A program made the translations under genes and the position numbers. From contig NZ_JAERVL010000006.1 in assembly GCF_016745835.1 (NCBI RefSeq), positions 248,001-312,000 of the forward strand: a stretch of 64,000 bases of DNA, read 5' to 3'. Shown here piece after piece: positions 28,239 to 36,507 of the stretch. This stretch comes from Caldalkalibacillus salinus. Its GTDB lineage: Bacteria; Bacillota; Bacilli; Caldalkalibacillales; JCM-10596. The notes under the pieces were generated by a model. That model was not told the DNA's origin and did not search any database. It saw only the letters and a program-made list of their open reading frames with translations. Within the stretch, counting starts at the first letter, position 1; each line of letters begins with the position of its first letter.

Positions 28239-29084
28239 TCAACTCAATTCTGATTTACTAATACTTTCTTTTAATAAATAGCAGTTATAATTATGAATTC
28301 CATTCGAAATGTTCATGTCATAAACTAAATCACCAAATACTTTATTAATAGTACTTGATCTACTTAATCTTAAAATGGGATTAAATAGTTTAATCATCCT
28401 AATTTCTTTTCCATGAATTTCTGCTATAAGCCTAACCATCTCAGAAGTACATACATATTCGTTATTCTGTGGGAAAAATATTCCGTTAGAAGCTTCGTCA
28501 ATCAATAATCTTATAAATTCACATAAGTTATCGATATAAATCATACTACGCTTATTTTCTATGCTAGGGAAAAAAGGCACCTTAAGTGCAAGGTTAGCTA
28601 GTCTCGGATAATTTCCTTTACAACCTTTACCATAAATCATCGGGGGACGAATAATGGCAACTTTAAATCCAGTGCCTTCTAAAGATTTTATCAATTCCTC
28701 GGCCTCAAGCTTTGACTTGCCGTAATTACTTATTGGTTTGGCAGGTGTGTCCTTGTCTATAATTCCTATTTCTATACCATAAACACTCATAGAGCTAAGA
28801 AATATAAATTGCTTAACTCCATCAACTCTTGCCTTTTGAGCAACTTCGTAAGCCAAATCACGATTAACCTTGTAATAAAGATCAGCATTTTCTTTTGTTT
28901 CCTTTATATGTGCAATCCCAGCAACATGAAACACACCATCATATCCTGATAAATCCTTTTTCTTCCATGTATCATCTCTTAAACTAATTGTATCTACCGA
29001 ATATCTATCAGGATATTTATTAAGCCAATCCTTCAGGCTCGTACCCACATAGCTATTTTTACCTGTTATCAATATCCTTTTCAT
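28239..29084 (-). CDS. NAD-dependent epimerase/reductase (CapN/WbpV-like SDR)
   Basis: A 281-residue extended SDR: ILITGKNSYVGTSLKDWL for cofactor binding, GVFHVAGIAHIKET, FLSSMSVYGIEIG and the catalytic YGKSK (Tyr and Lys). Similar proteins in Gram-positive capsule loci reduce the 4-keto product of CapD-type enzymes to UDP-FucNAc or UDP-QuiNAc. It overlaps the initiating transferase gene by four bases (ATGA), which supports a linked role. Confidence 0.75.
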   Translation of the reverse strand: MKRILITGKNSYVGTSLKDWLNKYPDRYSVDTISLRDDTWKKKDLSGYDGVFHVAGIAHIKETKENADLYYKVNRDLAYEVAQKARVDGVKQFIFLSSMSVYGIEIGIIDKDTPAKPISNYGKSKLEAEELIKSLEGTGFKVAIIRPPMIYGKGCKGNYPRLANLALKVPFFPSIENKRSMIYIDNLCEFIRLLIDEASNGIFFPQNNEYVCTSEMVRLIAEIHGKEIRMIKLFNPILRLSRSSTINKVFGDLVYDMNISNGIHNYNCYLLKESISKSELS

Positions 29085-29716
29085 TTAGTAACTGACTCCT
29101 TAGTATTGGTAACATCCTTTTGACCCGTTGCACCTGTACTACCTTCCACAATCCCATCACTTTTCACTACACTTACAATGGTTCCAAAGAAGCATTTAAC
29201 ATCCATCAAAAGACTAAGTCTCCTAACATACTCTCCGTCCAACTTTGCTTTTATCTCAATAGGAAGTTCATCTCTCCCATTAATCTGCGCCCAACCAGTT
29301 AGGCCAGGGAGAACATCATTAGCACCGTACTTGTCTCTCTCTTCAATCAAATCATACTGATTCCACAAAGCAGGTCTTGGCCCAATAATACTCATCTGCC
29401 CAACAAAGATATTCCAAATCTGTGGTAACTCATCTAATGAAGTTTTCCTTAGAAACTTACCCATTTTAGTGATATATTGTTCCGGGTTATCTAGTAGGTG
29501 TGTCGGTGTATCCTTTGGCGTATCAATTTTCATCGTACGGAACTTTAAGATATTAAAATAAGTTTTATTAATACCGACACGTTTTTGTTTAAACAAAACG
29601 GGGCCTCTTGAATCGAGCTTAATCAGTATAAGTAATACTAAATAAAGCGGAGATAGTACTATAATTCCAATTAAAGAAAGAATGATATCTATAAATCTTT
29701 TTATATTTATATACAT
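29081..29716 (-). CDS. Initiating phosphosugar transferase (PglC/CapM/WcaJ C-terminal type)
   Basis: A 211-residue monotopic polyprenol-phosphate sugar-1-phosphate transferase. One N-terminal re-entrant hydrophobic segment (KRFIDIILSLIGIIVLSPLYLVLLI), then FKQKRVG, ILKFRTM, KTSLDELPQIWNI with the catalytic Asp-Glu pair, MSIIGPRPAL and LPGLTGWAQINGRD. It starts repeat-unit assembly on undecaprenyl phosphate. The short, PglC-like form favours a 6-deoxy-N-acetyl sugar substrate, consistent with the CapD- and CapN-like enzymes; galactose-type specificity cannot be excluded. Confidence 0.9.
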   Translation of the reverse strand: MYINIKRFIDIILSLIGIIVLSPLYLVLLILIKLDSRGPVLFKQKRVGINKTYFNILKFRTMKIDTPKDTPTHLLDNPEQYITKMGKFLRKTSLDELPQIWNIFVGQMSIIGPRPALWNQYDLIEERDKYGANDVLPGLTGWAQINGRDELPIEIKAKLDGEYVRRLSLLMDVKCFFGTIVSVVKSDGIVEGSTGATGQKDVTNTKESVTK

Positions 29717-29862
29717 GGTAACACTCCTTGAAAAAAGCTATTTAGTAAATTAGGACTTAATTGGAAATCATCCGCTTTTCCAACCAACTACTAAGACACT
29801 AAATCTCATCTGTTTCAGATAAAGACCGCATGTTCATGACAAACTTCTGTATAGCTTTTTCT

Positions 29863-29900
29863 AAAGCAGGAATGCTAATTATGATTAGCATTCCTGCTTT
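29863..29900. terminator. 17-base-pair perfect hairpin between galU and transferase gene
   Basis: Arms 29863-29879 (AAAGCAGGAATGCTAAT) and 29884-29900 are perfectly complementary with a TATG loop. There is no T run beyond TTT on either strand, so it could be a weak terminator or an RNase/processing barrier that lowers expression of genes after galU. Confidence 0.55.
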
Positions 29901-29974
29901 GAAATTTCTTAACTTAAATAACGTGAAGCCTATACATTCACATAACTTCTTCATACCGTTCATAAAATAATCTC

Positions 29975-30868
29975 TTACAAAATGACTTTATCCTTTTCCA
30001 GGACACTTTCTATATACTGCATAACATCCTCTTTCAAATCTCCTCGCTCCAACGCAAACTCAATCTGTGCCTTAATAAATCCAAACTTATCACCTACATC
30101 ATGGCGTACGCCTTCAAAATTATAAGCAACAACCATCTGTTTTTCATTAAGTCCTTTTATCGCATCAGTCAACTGAATTTCATTCCCAGCACCAGGCTTC
30201 TGCTCATCTAATATTTCAAATATATCAGGCCTTAAAATATATCGTCCCATAATAGCATAATTAGAAGGAGCTTCTTCTTTGCTTGGTTTTTCCACTAGAT
30301 CATTAATATGATAACAATCCTTATCTATGCCACCATTTTTCACTGAGATAATGCCATATTTTGAGACATCCTCATTAGGCACTTGCTGAACCCCAATGAC
30401 GGATGAATTGTACCGTTCATAGACGTCTATCAATTGCTTCAAGCATGGCTTCCCATAAGCATGCACAATATCATCACCTAATAGGACAGCAAACGGCTCG
30501 TCGCCTATAAACCGACTCGCACAAGCTATAGCATGTCCAAGTCCCAGAGGTTCTTTCTGACGTATATAGTGGATATTAGCTAAGTTTGAAATACTTTGTA
30601 CTTCTTCTAATTGTGTAATCTTACCCTTACTCGATAACGTTTCTTCTAACTCATATGATTTATCAAAATGGTCTTCAATGGCTCTTTTTCCACGACCAGT
30701 CACAATAATAATGTCTTCTATTCCTGAAGCAACCGCTTCTTCGACAATATATTGAATGGTTGGTTTATCTACGATCGGTAGCATCTCTTTTGGTTGTGCT
30801 TTTGTCGCTGGTAAAAACCTCGTGCCTAAACCAGCTGCTGGTATAATCGCTTTTCTCACTTTTTGCAT
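29975..30868 (-). CDS. galU: UTP-glucose-1-phosphate uridylyltransferase GalU
   Basis: A 297-residue enzyme making UDP-glucose from glucose-1-phosphate and UTP. The signature [36 protein letters not shown] is at the N-terminus; [17 protein letters not shown] and VEKP follow. Length is standard. It lies 24 bases after the chain-length gene and supplies UDP-glucose to the Ugd-like enzyme of the locus. Confidence 0.95.
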   Translation of the reverse strand: MQKVRKAIIPAAGLGTRFLPATKAQPKEMLPIVDKPTIQYIVEEAVASGIEDIIIVTGRGKRAIEDHFDKSYELEETLSSKGKITQLEEVQSISNLANIHYIRQKEPLGLGHAIACASRFIGDEPFAVLLGDDIVHAYGKPCLKQLIDVYERYNSSVIGVQQVPNEDVSKYGIISVKNGGIDKDCYHINDLVEKPSKEEAPSNYAIMGRYILRPDIFEILDEQKPGAGNEIQLTDAIKGLNEKQMVVAYNFEGVRHDVGDKFGFIKAQIEFALERGDLKEDVMQYIESVLEKDKVIL

Positions 30869-30892
30869 CCTCTTAACCTCCTTATCATACCC

Positions 30893-31879
30893 TTATTGAA
30901 TAGCCTCACCATTTTGATCTCTCTGTACTGGAGATACCTGAGGCGCTGAGTTTATCCAGTAATACCGACCAAATACAACAAAAACACTGATCATTACGCC
31001 TAAGACTCCTGCTATGGCAACATTCAGCTTCTTATTTGGACTTGCTGGACTTTCGGGTTCAACCGCCTGGCTTGTAATTAATAAGTTTTCCTCTACTGCG
31101 AATTGTTCCTCAGCGATTCGCTGTTCAAGATTATTCTTTCTATTTTGTAGTTCTGTTATTTTTATATCGATGTCTAATTGTTTTTGTTGCAGGTCTAGGT
31201 ACAACGGATTAAGGTGCTCATTCTGATACTGTATGCTTCCTGAATCAGCGTTTGAACTCGTATTTTCAGTAACAACAGAGTGTAGGAATGAGTCTTCAGT
31301 CAGTGAGTTGTTGGTAACAAGAATTTGTGGTGTCTTATTCAGTTTCTCTAGGATGTCCTTTAAGCTATTTTGTTCAATTTCTATGTCCTCATTAATCATT
31401 TGGATTTCATACTTTAATTGTTGTGTTAGCTGTTGTGTCGATTGGTTGTACATATACTTGATATACTCTGATGTAACAACGTTGGCTATGTGTGCCGCTT
31501 GCTCTGGATTGTTATCCAGCGCGTAAATTCTTATCAAATTGGTATCTCCTACTATTTCTGCTCGAACTTTTTGACGAAGGCTATTTATAGAAATATCTTG
31601 TTCATGATCTAATTGTTGTATTGTTCCACTCATAACCTGATTATTGCTTACGTGTGCCACATACGATTCGAGATTGAGATTGTCTGTATCTGCAGTGACC
31701 ATCACCGTTGCACTGGCCTCATACGTAGGATCTAGGATAAAGAAGCTGTTGATCCCACTGAGCAATACAGCAATTGCTGTCACACTCGCGATGATCCACT
31801 TGCCATTCAAAACCACTTCAATGAGTTCTCTTAAGCTAATTTCATCTTCCATGTGTAATTTGTTTTGTTCCTCTGTCAT
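30893..31879 (-). CDS. Wzz-type chain-length regulator / capsular polysaccharide co-polymerase
   Basis: A 328-residue protein with two membrane helices (about residues 28-48 and 285-305) flanking a long extracytoplasmic domain with coiled-coil stretches (about 145-265), and the family proline motif PESPASPNKKLNVAIAGVLGV before the second helix. These proteins set polymer length. No BY-kinase partner lies nearby, unlike many Gram-positive loci. It is the first gene of the locus, behind an extended -10 promoter at about 32055. Confidence 0.88.
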   Translation of the reverse strand: MTEEQNKLHMEDEISLRELIEVVLNGKWIIASVTAIAVLLSGINSFFILDPTYEASATVMVTADTDNLNLESYVAHVSNNQVMSGTIQQLDHEQDISINSLRQKVRAEIVGDTNLIRIYALDNNPEQAAHIANVVTSEYIKYMYNQSTQQLTQQLKYEIQMINEDIEIEQNSLKDILEKLNKTPQILVTNNSLTEDSFLHSVVTENTSSNADSGSIQYQNEHLNPLYLDLQQKQLDIDIKITELQNRKNNLEQRIAEEQFAVEENLLITSQAVEPESPASPNKKLNVAIAGVLGVMISVFVVFGRYYWINSAPQVSPVQRDQNGEAIQ

Positions 31880-31936
31880 TTCTGCTCCCCCAATAGAATA
31901 ATGGTTATGTACTTTGAATAAACACTGTAAAAGGTC

Positions 31937-31974
31937 TTAGCTCTATCGTTAAATCATATAAACAACAGAGCTAA
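31937..31974 (-). promoter_or_regulatory. Leader hairpin of the polysaccharide operon
   Basis: TTAGCTCT (31937-31944) and AGAGCTAA (31967-31974) pair across 22 bases, and in the minus-strand RNA the stem is followed by GACCTTTT. It may act as a weak attenuator; no JUMPstart/ops element was found. Confidence 0.35.
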
Positions 31975-32050
31975 AATCTTTTCTCATCAATACAAGAATT
32001 TAGTCTAATATTCTTGATTTTTGCGTTTAATACGTCACTATCCGAGTGCC

Positions 32051-32059
32051 ATTATACCA
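32051..32059 (-). promoter_or_regulatory. Extended -10 promoter of the polysaccharide locus
   Basis: Minus strand TGG-TATAAT (plus 32051-32059) is a full extended -10 element; no good -35 is visible at 16-18 bases. It would give a leader of about 165 bases. Confidence 0.5.
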
Positions 32060-32288
32060 CATTCAGTCATCGTTTTATGATTTAAACCTTATATTTTCCA
32101 TATTTTCTTGTGATTGGAAACTTCGTTGCTCCCCTAAATATTAAGATCGTTGGTATGTTATTAATTTTATCGACAATCGTTGCCTATGTATAGCTAAAAT
32201 TTTGTCAATTGATGTCTACGGTACACTTTAAAACACTTTCTATTTCTATTTTGATCGTTCCTCCTACCAGATTATTTTTTAAAAAATC

Positions 32289-32327
32289 AAGCAACAACCC
32301 AAGCATTGTCATCCTAGGTTGTTGCTT
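32289..32327. terminator. Terminator of the 580-residue SLH gene
   Basis: AAGCAACAACC (32289-32299) pairs with GGTTGTTGCTT (32317-32327). Minus-strand RNA continues GATTTTTT; plus-strand RNA continues TTT. Probably works in both directions. Confidence 0.75.
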
Positions 32328-32467
32328 TTTAAAAAGGCAGGGGTCTTACTCAAAGAGATAGATTAATAGGTAAACGTACTGACTGAGAACAGGTCACTGC
32401 ATTAAGCAACTGTCTCTATATCAAGCTAAGTTTCTTTGTTGAAGCTTATTCATGCTAGCCTAGTAGA

Positions 32468-34210
32468 TTAGTCCTCGTCCTCGTCGTCATCTTCATCGTC
32501 ATCTTCGTTGTCTTCGTCATCATCTTCATCTTCATCATCTTCGTCGTCTTCATTTTCCCACTCGATTTCATAGGATGTGCCGTTCGTGAATGTCACTTCG
32601 ATTTCGAGTTCATAAAGTTCACGATCAGATGGTAGGATATCAAGCACAGCGTTTAGAAGCTCTTCCTTCGTCATGTCAGCGGAAAGGTCAAGCTCTTCTA
32701 GTAAACTTTCTAGTTGTTCTTGTGCTTCTTGTCCTTTTACTTCTACCTTACCATCAGAAGACTCTGCTTTGATTTCTGCTTTGACTTCGTCTTCTTCTAA
32801 TTCATATTCCCATTCAACTTCTGCATCGTTCTCAAATTCAGCCTTCACTTCAAAAGCTCTGATACCAAACTTGTCTTCGATAACCTCTTGGCTATCTTCA
32901 GAGCCTTTCCATTCCACCTTGAACTTAGAACCGTTGGAGAATTTTACCTTTACTTCAAGCTTCTCAAGGTCGCCTTCTGGTAGAGCCTCAACAATTTTGT
33001 TCGTCAGGTCTTCCTTCGTATCTTCTGCATTCAGTTGAAGTTCTCCAAGCACGGATTCTAACTGCGCTTGAGCTTCTGATCCCTTGATTTCTGTTTTACT
33101 ATCATTTAATTTCTCTTCAATCTTGGCTTCTACTTTCCCATGCTTCTGCTTGTATTTCCACTCTACTTTAGAACCGTTCTCGTACTTACCTTCAACCTTG
33201 AATTCTACGATGTCTAAAGCCTCTTCGTCCACGTTTGTCGTGTCGATGATCGCCGCTTCGACTACAACGCCATCTCTAGCGATAAGGTTTAGCGCGTCAC
33301 CTTCAGCTATTTGATCAGCATGAACGAACTTATCTCCATATTGAACGAGAAGCTCAGAAGAGATACCAAATGTAAATGTGTCTCCACTGAAGGATTTGAC
33401 TGTCAGTTCACCATCGTAAACGTCGTCAGTAACACTGTCTTCTTCGTATACGTCAAAGCTCACGCTCTCTACTTCACCGCTGACAAACACAGCCCCTTCT
33501 TGCTCAAGTAGGTTTTCGTTTGTACGGTCTAGTAATGCCGCCATTTCAGCACGTGTCACCGGCTTGTTCGGCTTGAACGTGTTGTCTGTGTAGCCTGTGA
33601 CGAGGTCATAATCTACAGCCACGTTCACATAACCCACAGAACCTGCTGGGATCTCGTCTGTATCTGTGAATTCAGGTGTTTCCGTCATAACGTCTAGTGC
33701 TTCATCTGTTAGATCTAAAGCACGAACAAGTAAGCTTGACACCCAAACACGAGAAGCTGGCTTGTTCGGTTGCAGCTTGTCCTCTGCTGCATCAAAAAGG
33801 CCATTTTCTAGTGCGACTAGTAGGTAGCCCTTAGCCCATGGCGCTTGCTTCTCAATTTGTTTCGTGTCTTTGAATTGTAACGTCACGTCTGTGTCTTTCT
33901 CTTGGGCTTCCTCTTCAAGTCCCATGAGGCGGACGGCTGTCACTACAGCTTCAGCACGTGTCACGGGCTTGTTCGGTTGGAACGTCCCGTCAGTATAACC
34001 AGTGAAAATATCTTTCGCTGTCATGCTGTTGATATAATCCCCAGCCCAAGGCGCTTCATCTGAGTCCTTGTACTCAATGTCTAAGGTTTGACGATCCTTG
34101 CCTTTTCCTTTGTTATCTTTTGCGTCGACAGCTAGTGGAGCTGCCATGCTAAAGACGAGGGCAAAGACAAGCGTCAACATTAACGCAGAACGTAAATTGC
34201 CTTTTTTCAT
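32468..34210 (-). CDS. SLH protein with repeated YusW-like domains and polyacidic tail
   Basis: A 580-residue exported protein: signal peptide (1-30, ending VDA), three SLH repeats (about 50-92, 113-170, 187-230), a small domain opening with SVTDDVYDGE (259-268), two tandem copies of a roughly 100-residue domain (about 335-435 and 452-552; compare EIKGSEAQAQLESVLGELQL with EVKGQEAQEQLESLLEELDL), and a C-terminal tail of almost pure Asp/Glu (553-580). The tandem domain resembles the YusW-like family by pattern; that is recall, not a search. Likely a wall-bound, possibly cation-binding surface protein. Good ribosome site AAAGGAGAGG. Confidence 0.85.
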   Translation of the reverse strand: MKKGNLRSALMLTLVFALVFSMAAPLAVDAKDNKGKGKDRQTLDIEYKDSDEAPWAGDYINSMTAKDIFTGYTDGTFQPNKPVTRAEAVVTAVRLMGLEEEAQEKDTDVTLQFKDTKQIEKQAPWAKGYLLVALENGLFDAAEDKLQPNKPASRVWVSSLLVRALDLTDEALDVMTETPEFTDTDEIPAGSVGYVNVAVDYDLVTGYTDNTFKPNKPVTRAEMAALLDRTNENLLEQEGAVFVSGEVESVSFDVYEEDSVTDDVYDGELTVKSFSGDTFTFGISSELLVQYGDKFVHADQIAEGDALNLIARDGVVVEAAIIDTTNVDEEALDIVEFKVEGKYENGSKVEWKYKQKHGKVEAKIEEKLNDSKTEIKGSEAQAQLESVLGELQLNAEDTKEDLTNKIVEALPEGDLEKLEVKVKFSNGSKFKVEWKGSEDSQEVIEDKFGIRAFEVKAEFENDAEVEWEYELEEDEVKAEIKAESSDGKVEVKGQEAQEQLESLLEELDLSADMTKEELLNAVLDILPSDRELYELEIEVTFTNGTSYEIEWENEDDEDDEDEDDDEDNEDDDEDDDEDED

Positions 34211-34313
34211 GCGTGTTTCCTCTCCTTTATCGATTGTTATAGCGAGTCTCCCAATATTATGTAAAACACGAAGTCACATACACTGAAACCTCCGTGTTCA
34301 AATGGGAGCTAGT

Positions 34314-34344
34314 ACACATTTCGACATTGTTGAACAAAATGTGT
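34314..34344. repeat. Inverted repeat upstream of the 580-residue SLH gene
   Basis: ACACATTT (34314-34321) and AAATGTGT (34337-34344) are perfect arms separated by 15 bases, about 105 bases before the start codon. It could be an operator or a leader hairpin. No further gene is seen between 34211 and 34489. Confidence 0.4.
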
Positions 34345-34433
34345 CGGGAGTTGGAGAAAAATTTGCCAAAGGAATATAAAAAACAAGTTTGATATAACGT
34401 TAAAGCTACGAGCACGCACACTGGCGTGAAACC

Positions 34434-34460
34434 AAAAAAAGACACCCGCTTAGGGGTGCC
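34434..34460 (-). terminator. Terminator of the 407-residue SLH gene
   Basis: GACACCC (34441-34447) pairs with GGGTGCC (34454-34460, one G-T pair), and the minus transcript ends in seven T. Confidence 0.8.
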
Positions 34461-34489
34461 TTCTCATTCATCTATACTGTGACGTGATC

Positions 34490-35713
34490 TTACTCTTCGT
34501 CTTCTTCCTCAGTGTCTTCTTCTGTATCCTCTTCAGTATCTTCTTCTGTTTCTTCCTCAGACTCTTCAGCATCTTCTTCGTCTTCGTCATCTTCAACTTC
34601 AAGTGCTTCTGCGTCTAAGATATCGATTCTAACGATAACGCCGTCTTTGACAACGAGTCCTACGATCTCTCCAGCTTCAAGCTCACTTGCTGTTACGTCT
34701 TCATCGTCTTCAGCCTTTACTTCTAGGTCAGCTGCAACGTCGTAAGTCACTTCTTCTCCGTCTACAGTTTCAACTGTGATCGTACCGTAAACTTCTTCCG
34801 TTACAGACTCTTCTTCGTTGCCTTCTTCTTCATAAACATCTCCAGTTACTGTTTCTTCCTCAGATGCTTCTTCATCAGCTTCCTCGAAGTCTACTTCAAC
34901 GATCGTTCCTTTTACGTCAAAAGCGTTGAATTCAAAATCCTCGCTTGCACGGTCTAAAAGTGCAGCCATTTCTGCGCGTGTCACGTTTTTGTTTGGTTTG
35001 AAAGTGCCGTCAGGATAACCAGTGATAAGCTCATTCTCAGCTGCAACGTTCACATAACCGCTAAGTCCTGCTGGGATCGCACTTGCATCAACGAAATCTG
35101 GTGTTTCAGTTAAAGCTTCTTCTGCTTGCTCTTCAAGGTCTAACGCTCTTACTAGGATTTGAGAAACCCATGCACGAGACGCTGGACGTTGTCCGTGAAT
35201 ACGATCTTCACCTTCAAGTAGTCCTTCTTCTAGTGCTGTTAATACAAAGCCTTTAGCCCAAGATTGATGTCTCTCGAATTGTTTTGCGTCAGAGAATGGA
35301 AGTTCTTGATCAAGGTCTTGCTCTTGTGCCACATCATCAAGTTCCATAAGACGAACAACGGTTGTGATCACTTCTACACGAGTGACAGGTTGGTTCGGGC
35401 GGAAAGTGTGGTCAGGGTAACCTGTAAATAATTCTTTTGCTCTCACGTTATTGATGAAGCCTGCTGCCCAGTGATCATCTGAGATGTCGCTGAATCCGTC
35501 TTCGCCTTCAGTCCCTTCTTCATCTGTGCCTTCCTCTTCTTCGTTGCCTTCCTCTTCATACACGTCTTGTGTCACTGTCTCTTCTTGTTGTGCTTTTTCT
35601 TGGCCTTTCGCGTTTCCTTTACCATTTCCATTGTTTGCATCGGCATACGCTGATGCTGAACCAAATACGAGTATTAAAGCAAGTGCGGCTGTTACGAACT
35701 TACGTACATTCAT
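34490..35713 (-). CDS. SLH protein with VTxDVY motifs and acidic tail
   Basis: A 407-residue exported protein: signal peptide (1-24, ending AYA-D), a Gln/Glu-rich linker with ETVTQDVYEEE (45-55), three SLH repeats (about 75-118, 138-195, 212-255), a second acidic linker carrying ETVTGDVYEEE (287-297) and ESVTEEVYG (302-310), then a small beta-rich domain (310-365) related to the one at 260-325 of the neighbouring 580-residue protein, and an acidic tail (370-407). It is clearly a paralogue of that protein without the YusW-like repeats. Function is unknown beyond wall attachment. RBS AGAGGAGG. Confidence 0.85.
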   Translation of the reverse strand: MNVRKFVTAALALILVFGSASAYADANNGNGKGNAKGQEKAQQEETVTQDVYEEEGNEEEEGTDEEGTEGEDGFSDISDDHWAAGFINNVRAKELFTGYPDHTFRPNQPVTRVEVITTVVRLMELDDVAQEQDLDQELPFSDAKQFERHQSWAKGFVLTALEEGLLEGEDRIHGQRPASRAWVSQILVRALDLEEQAEEALTETPDFVDASAIPAGLSGYVNVAAENELITGYPDGTFKPNKNVTRAEMAALLDRASEDFEFNAFDVKGTIVEVDFEEADEEASEEETVTGDVYEEEGNEEESVTEEVYGTITVETVDGEEVTYDVAADLEVKAEDDEDVTASELEAGEIVGLVVKDGVIVRIDILDAEALEVEDDEDEEDAEESEEETEEDTEEDTEEDTEEEDEE

Positions 35714-35773
35714 TTTTTAAGTTCCTCCTCTAATTTTAATTAATATATTGATGATGGCCCATACAGTTTTAGT

Positions 35774-35801
35774 CTGTGGTGCAGTATGTACTCTGTGGTG
35801 C
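35774..35801. repeat. Direct repeat CTGTGGTGC, 19-base period
   Basis: CTGTGGTGC occurs at 35774-35782 and 35793-35801, about 60-90 bases upstream of the 407-residue SLH gene. Spacing of about two helical turns suggests an operator. Confidence 0.4.
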
Positions 35802-35989
35802 CATTCATTGTCTATCTGGGCTTTCACAAATAGCTTTCGGCTTGTCCTAACTTTTTGTGAGGGGGTCGTTTGAATTTTTCTATAAAAAATGTGGAAAAAG
35901 TTAAAAAGGCACGTTCTACTTCTCCCCTCGTTTCATTCGCTATCGCTGTACCAATAATAATCATGATTAGTGCACCTATCATAGAATTA

Positions 35990-36034
35990 AAAAAGTAAGA
36001 GCAAGCACACGCCTTACGGTGTGCTTGCTCTTAC
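35990..36034 (-). terminator. Strong terminator of the small acidic exoprotein gene
   Basis: A perfect 16-base-pair stem, GTAAGAGCAAGCACAC (35995-36010) with 36019-36034, 8-base loop, followed by TTTTTT on the minus strand. Confidence 0.85.
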
Positions 36035-36063
36035 GGGGTTCGTATACATGAACGATACAAAGA

Positions 36064-36501
36064 TTATTCCACGTCTTCTTCAGTGTCCTCTTCTTCTTCG
36101 TTGTCTTCAACTTCTTCATCTTCCTCTTCTTCAGGAACCTCTTCTGTATCTTCCTCTTCGTCTTCATCGTCATATACATCATCTGTTACGGACTCTTCTT
36201 TTTTACCAGCGTTTTCTTCTTTCTTCTCTGCGCCTTTTCCGTTAGCGGCCTTTAGCTCTCTCGCTTCTGCACCATTGCCGTTTTCTGCTTTCTTTTCGCT
36301 AGCTTCTGCACCGTTTCCGTTAGCGCCTTTCTTTTCACTTGCTTCTTTGCCTTTCGCATTTGGTTGAGCTTCTTGCTCCTCTTGTTGTTGTTCTTCTTCA
36401 GGTGCTGTCTCAACATCCTCCTGAGTTTCGTTAGCCGCAGCAAATCCCATTGCTAGTACTAAGAAAGCTGCGCCTCCCATAATCCATTTGCGTAAGTTCA
36501 T
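36064..36501 (-). CDS. Small exported low-complexity acidic protein
   Basis: A 145-residue protein of unknown function. Signal peptide (1-24, MNLRKWIMGGAAFLVLAMGF...AAA-N), a Gln/Glu stretch (35-46), three copies of a basic-polar unit like EASEKKGANGNGA (52-93), the motif ESVTDDVYDDE (103-113) shared with both SLH neighbours, and a polyacidic tail (110-145). No SLH domain. ATG at 36501 is preferred to GTG at 36507 because AAGGAGAG lies 7 bases before it. It has its own strong terminator. Probably a cell-surface or secreted polyelectrolyte; no biochemical role can be read. Confidence 0.75.
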   Translation of the reverse strand: MNLRKWIMGGAAFLVLAMGFAAANETQEDVETAPEEEQQQEEQEAQPNAKGKEASEKKGANGNGAEASEKKAENGNGAEARELKAANGKGAEKKEENAGKKEESVTDDVYDDEDEEEDTEEVPEEEEDEEVEDNEEEEDTEEDVE

Positions 36502-36507
36502 TTGCAC

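Larger units (their letters stand above)
31880..32467. other. Intergenic region between chain-length gene and SLH gene
   Basis: No gene found in 588 bases. It holds the operon leader hairpin, the extended -10 promoter, and the SLH gene's terminator at 32289-32327. Confidence 0.6.
35714..36063. other. Intergenic region with direct repeats and terminator
   Basis: No gene seen in 350 bases. It contains the CTGTGGTGC pair and, at 35995-36034, the terminator of the small acidic exoprotein gene. Confidence 0.6.

Noticed and set aside
31880-32100. JUMPstart/ops element or RfaH/LoaP-type RNA ahead of the polysaccharide locus
   Set aside because: No GGCGGTAG-like ops core was found; only a simple eight-base-pair hairpin is present.
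34257-34445. 62-residue minus-strand frame between two SLH genes
   Set aside because: No ribosome site, Cys/Phe-rich chance composition, and it overlaps the terminator of nothing upstream; more likely leader sequence.
34512-36367. Serine-rich open frames on the plus strand (34512-34745, 35484-35720, 36083-36367) and similar at 32673-33038
   Set aside because: They are antisense shadows of polyacidic tails (GAA/GAT codons read as TTC/ATC/TCT); no ribosome sites and no independent signals.
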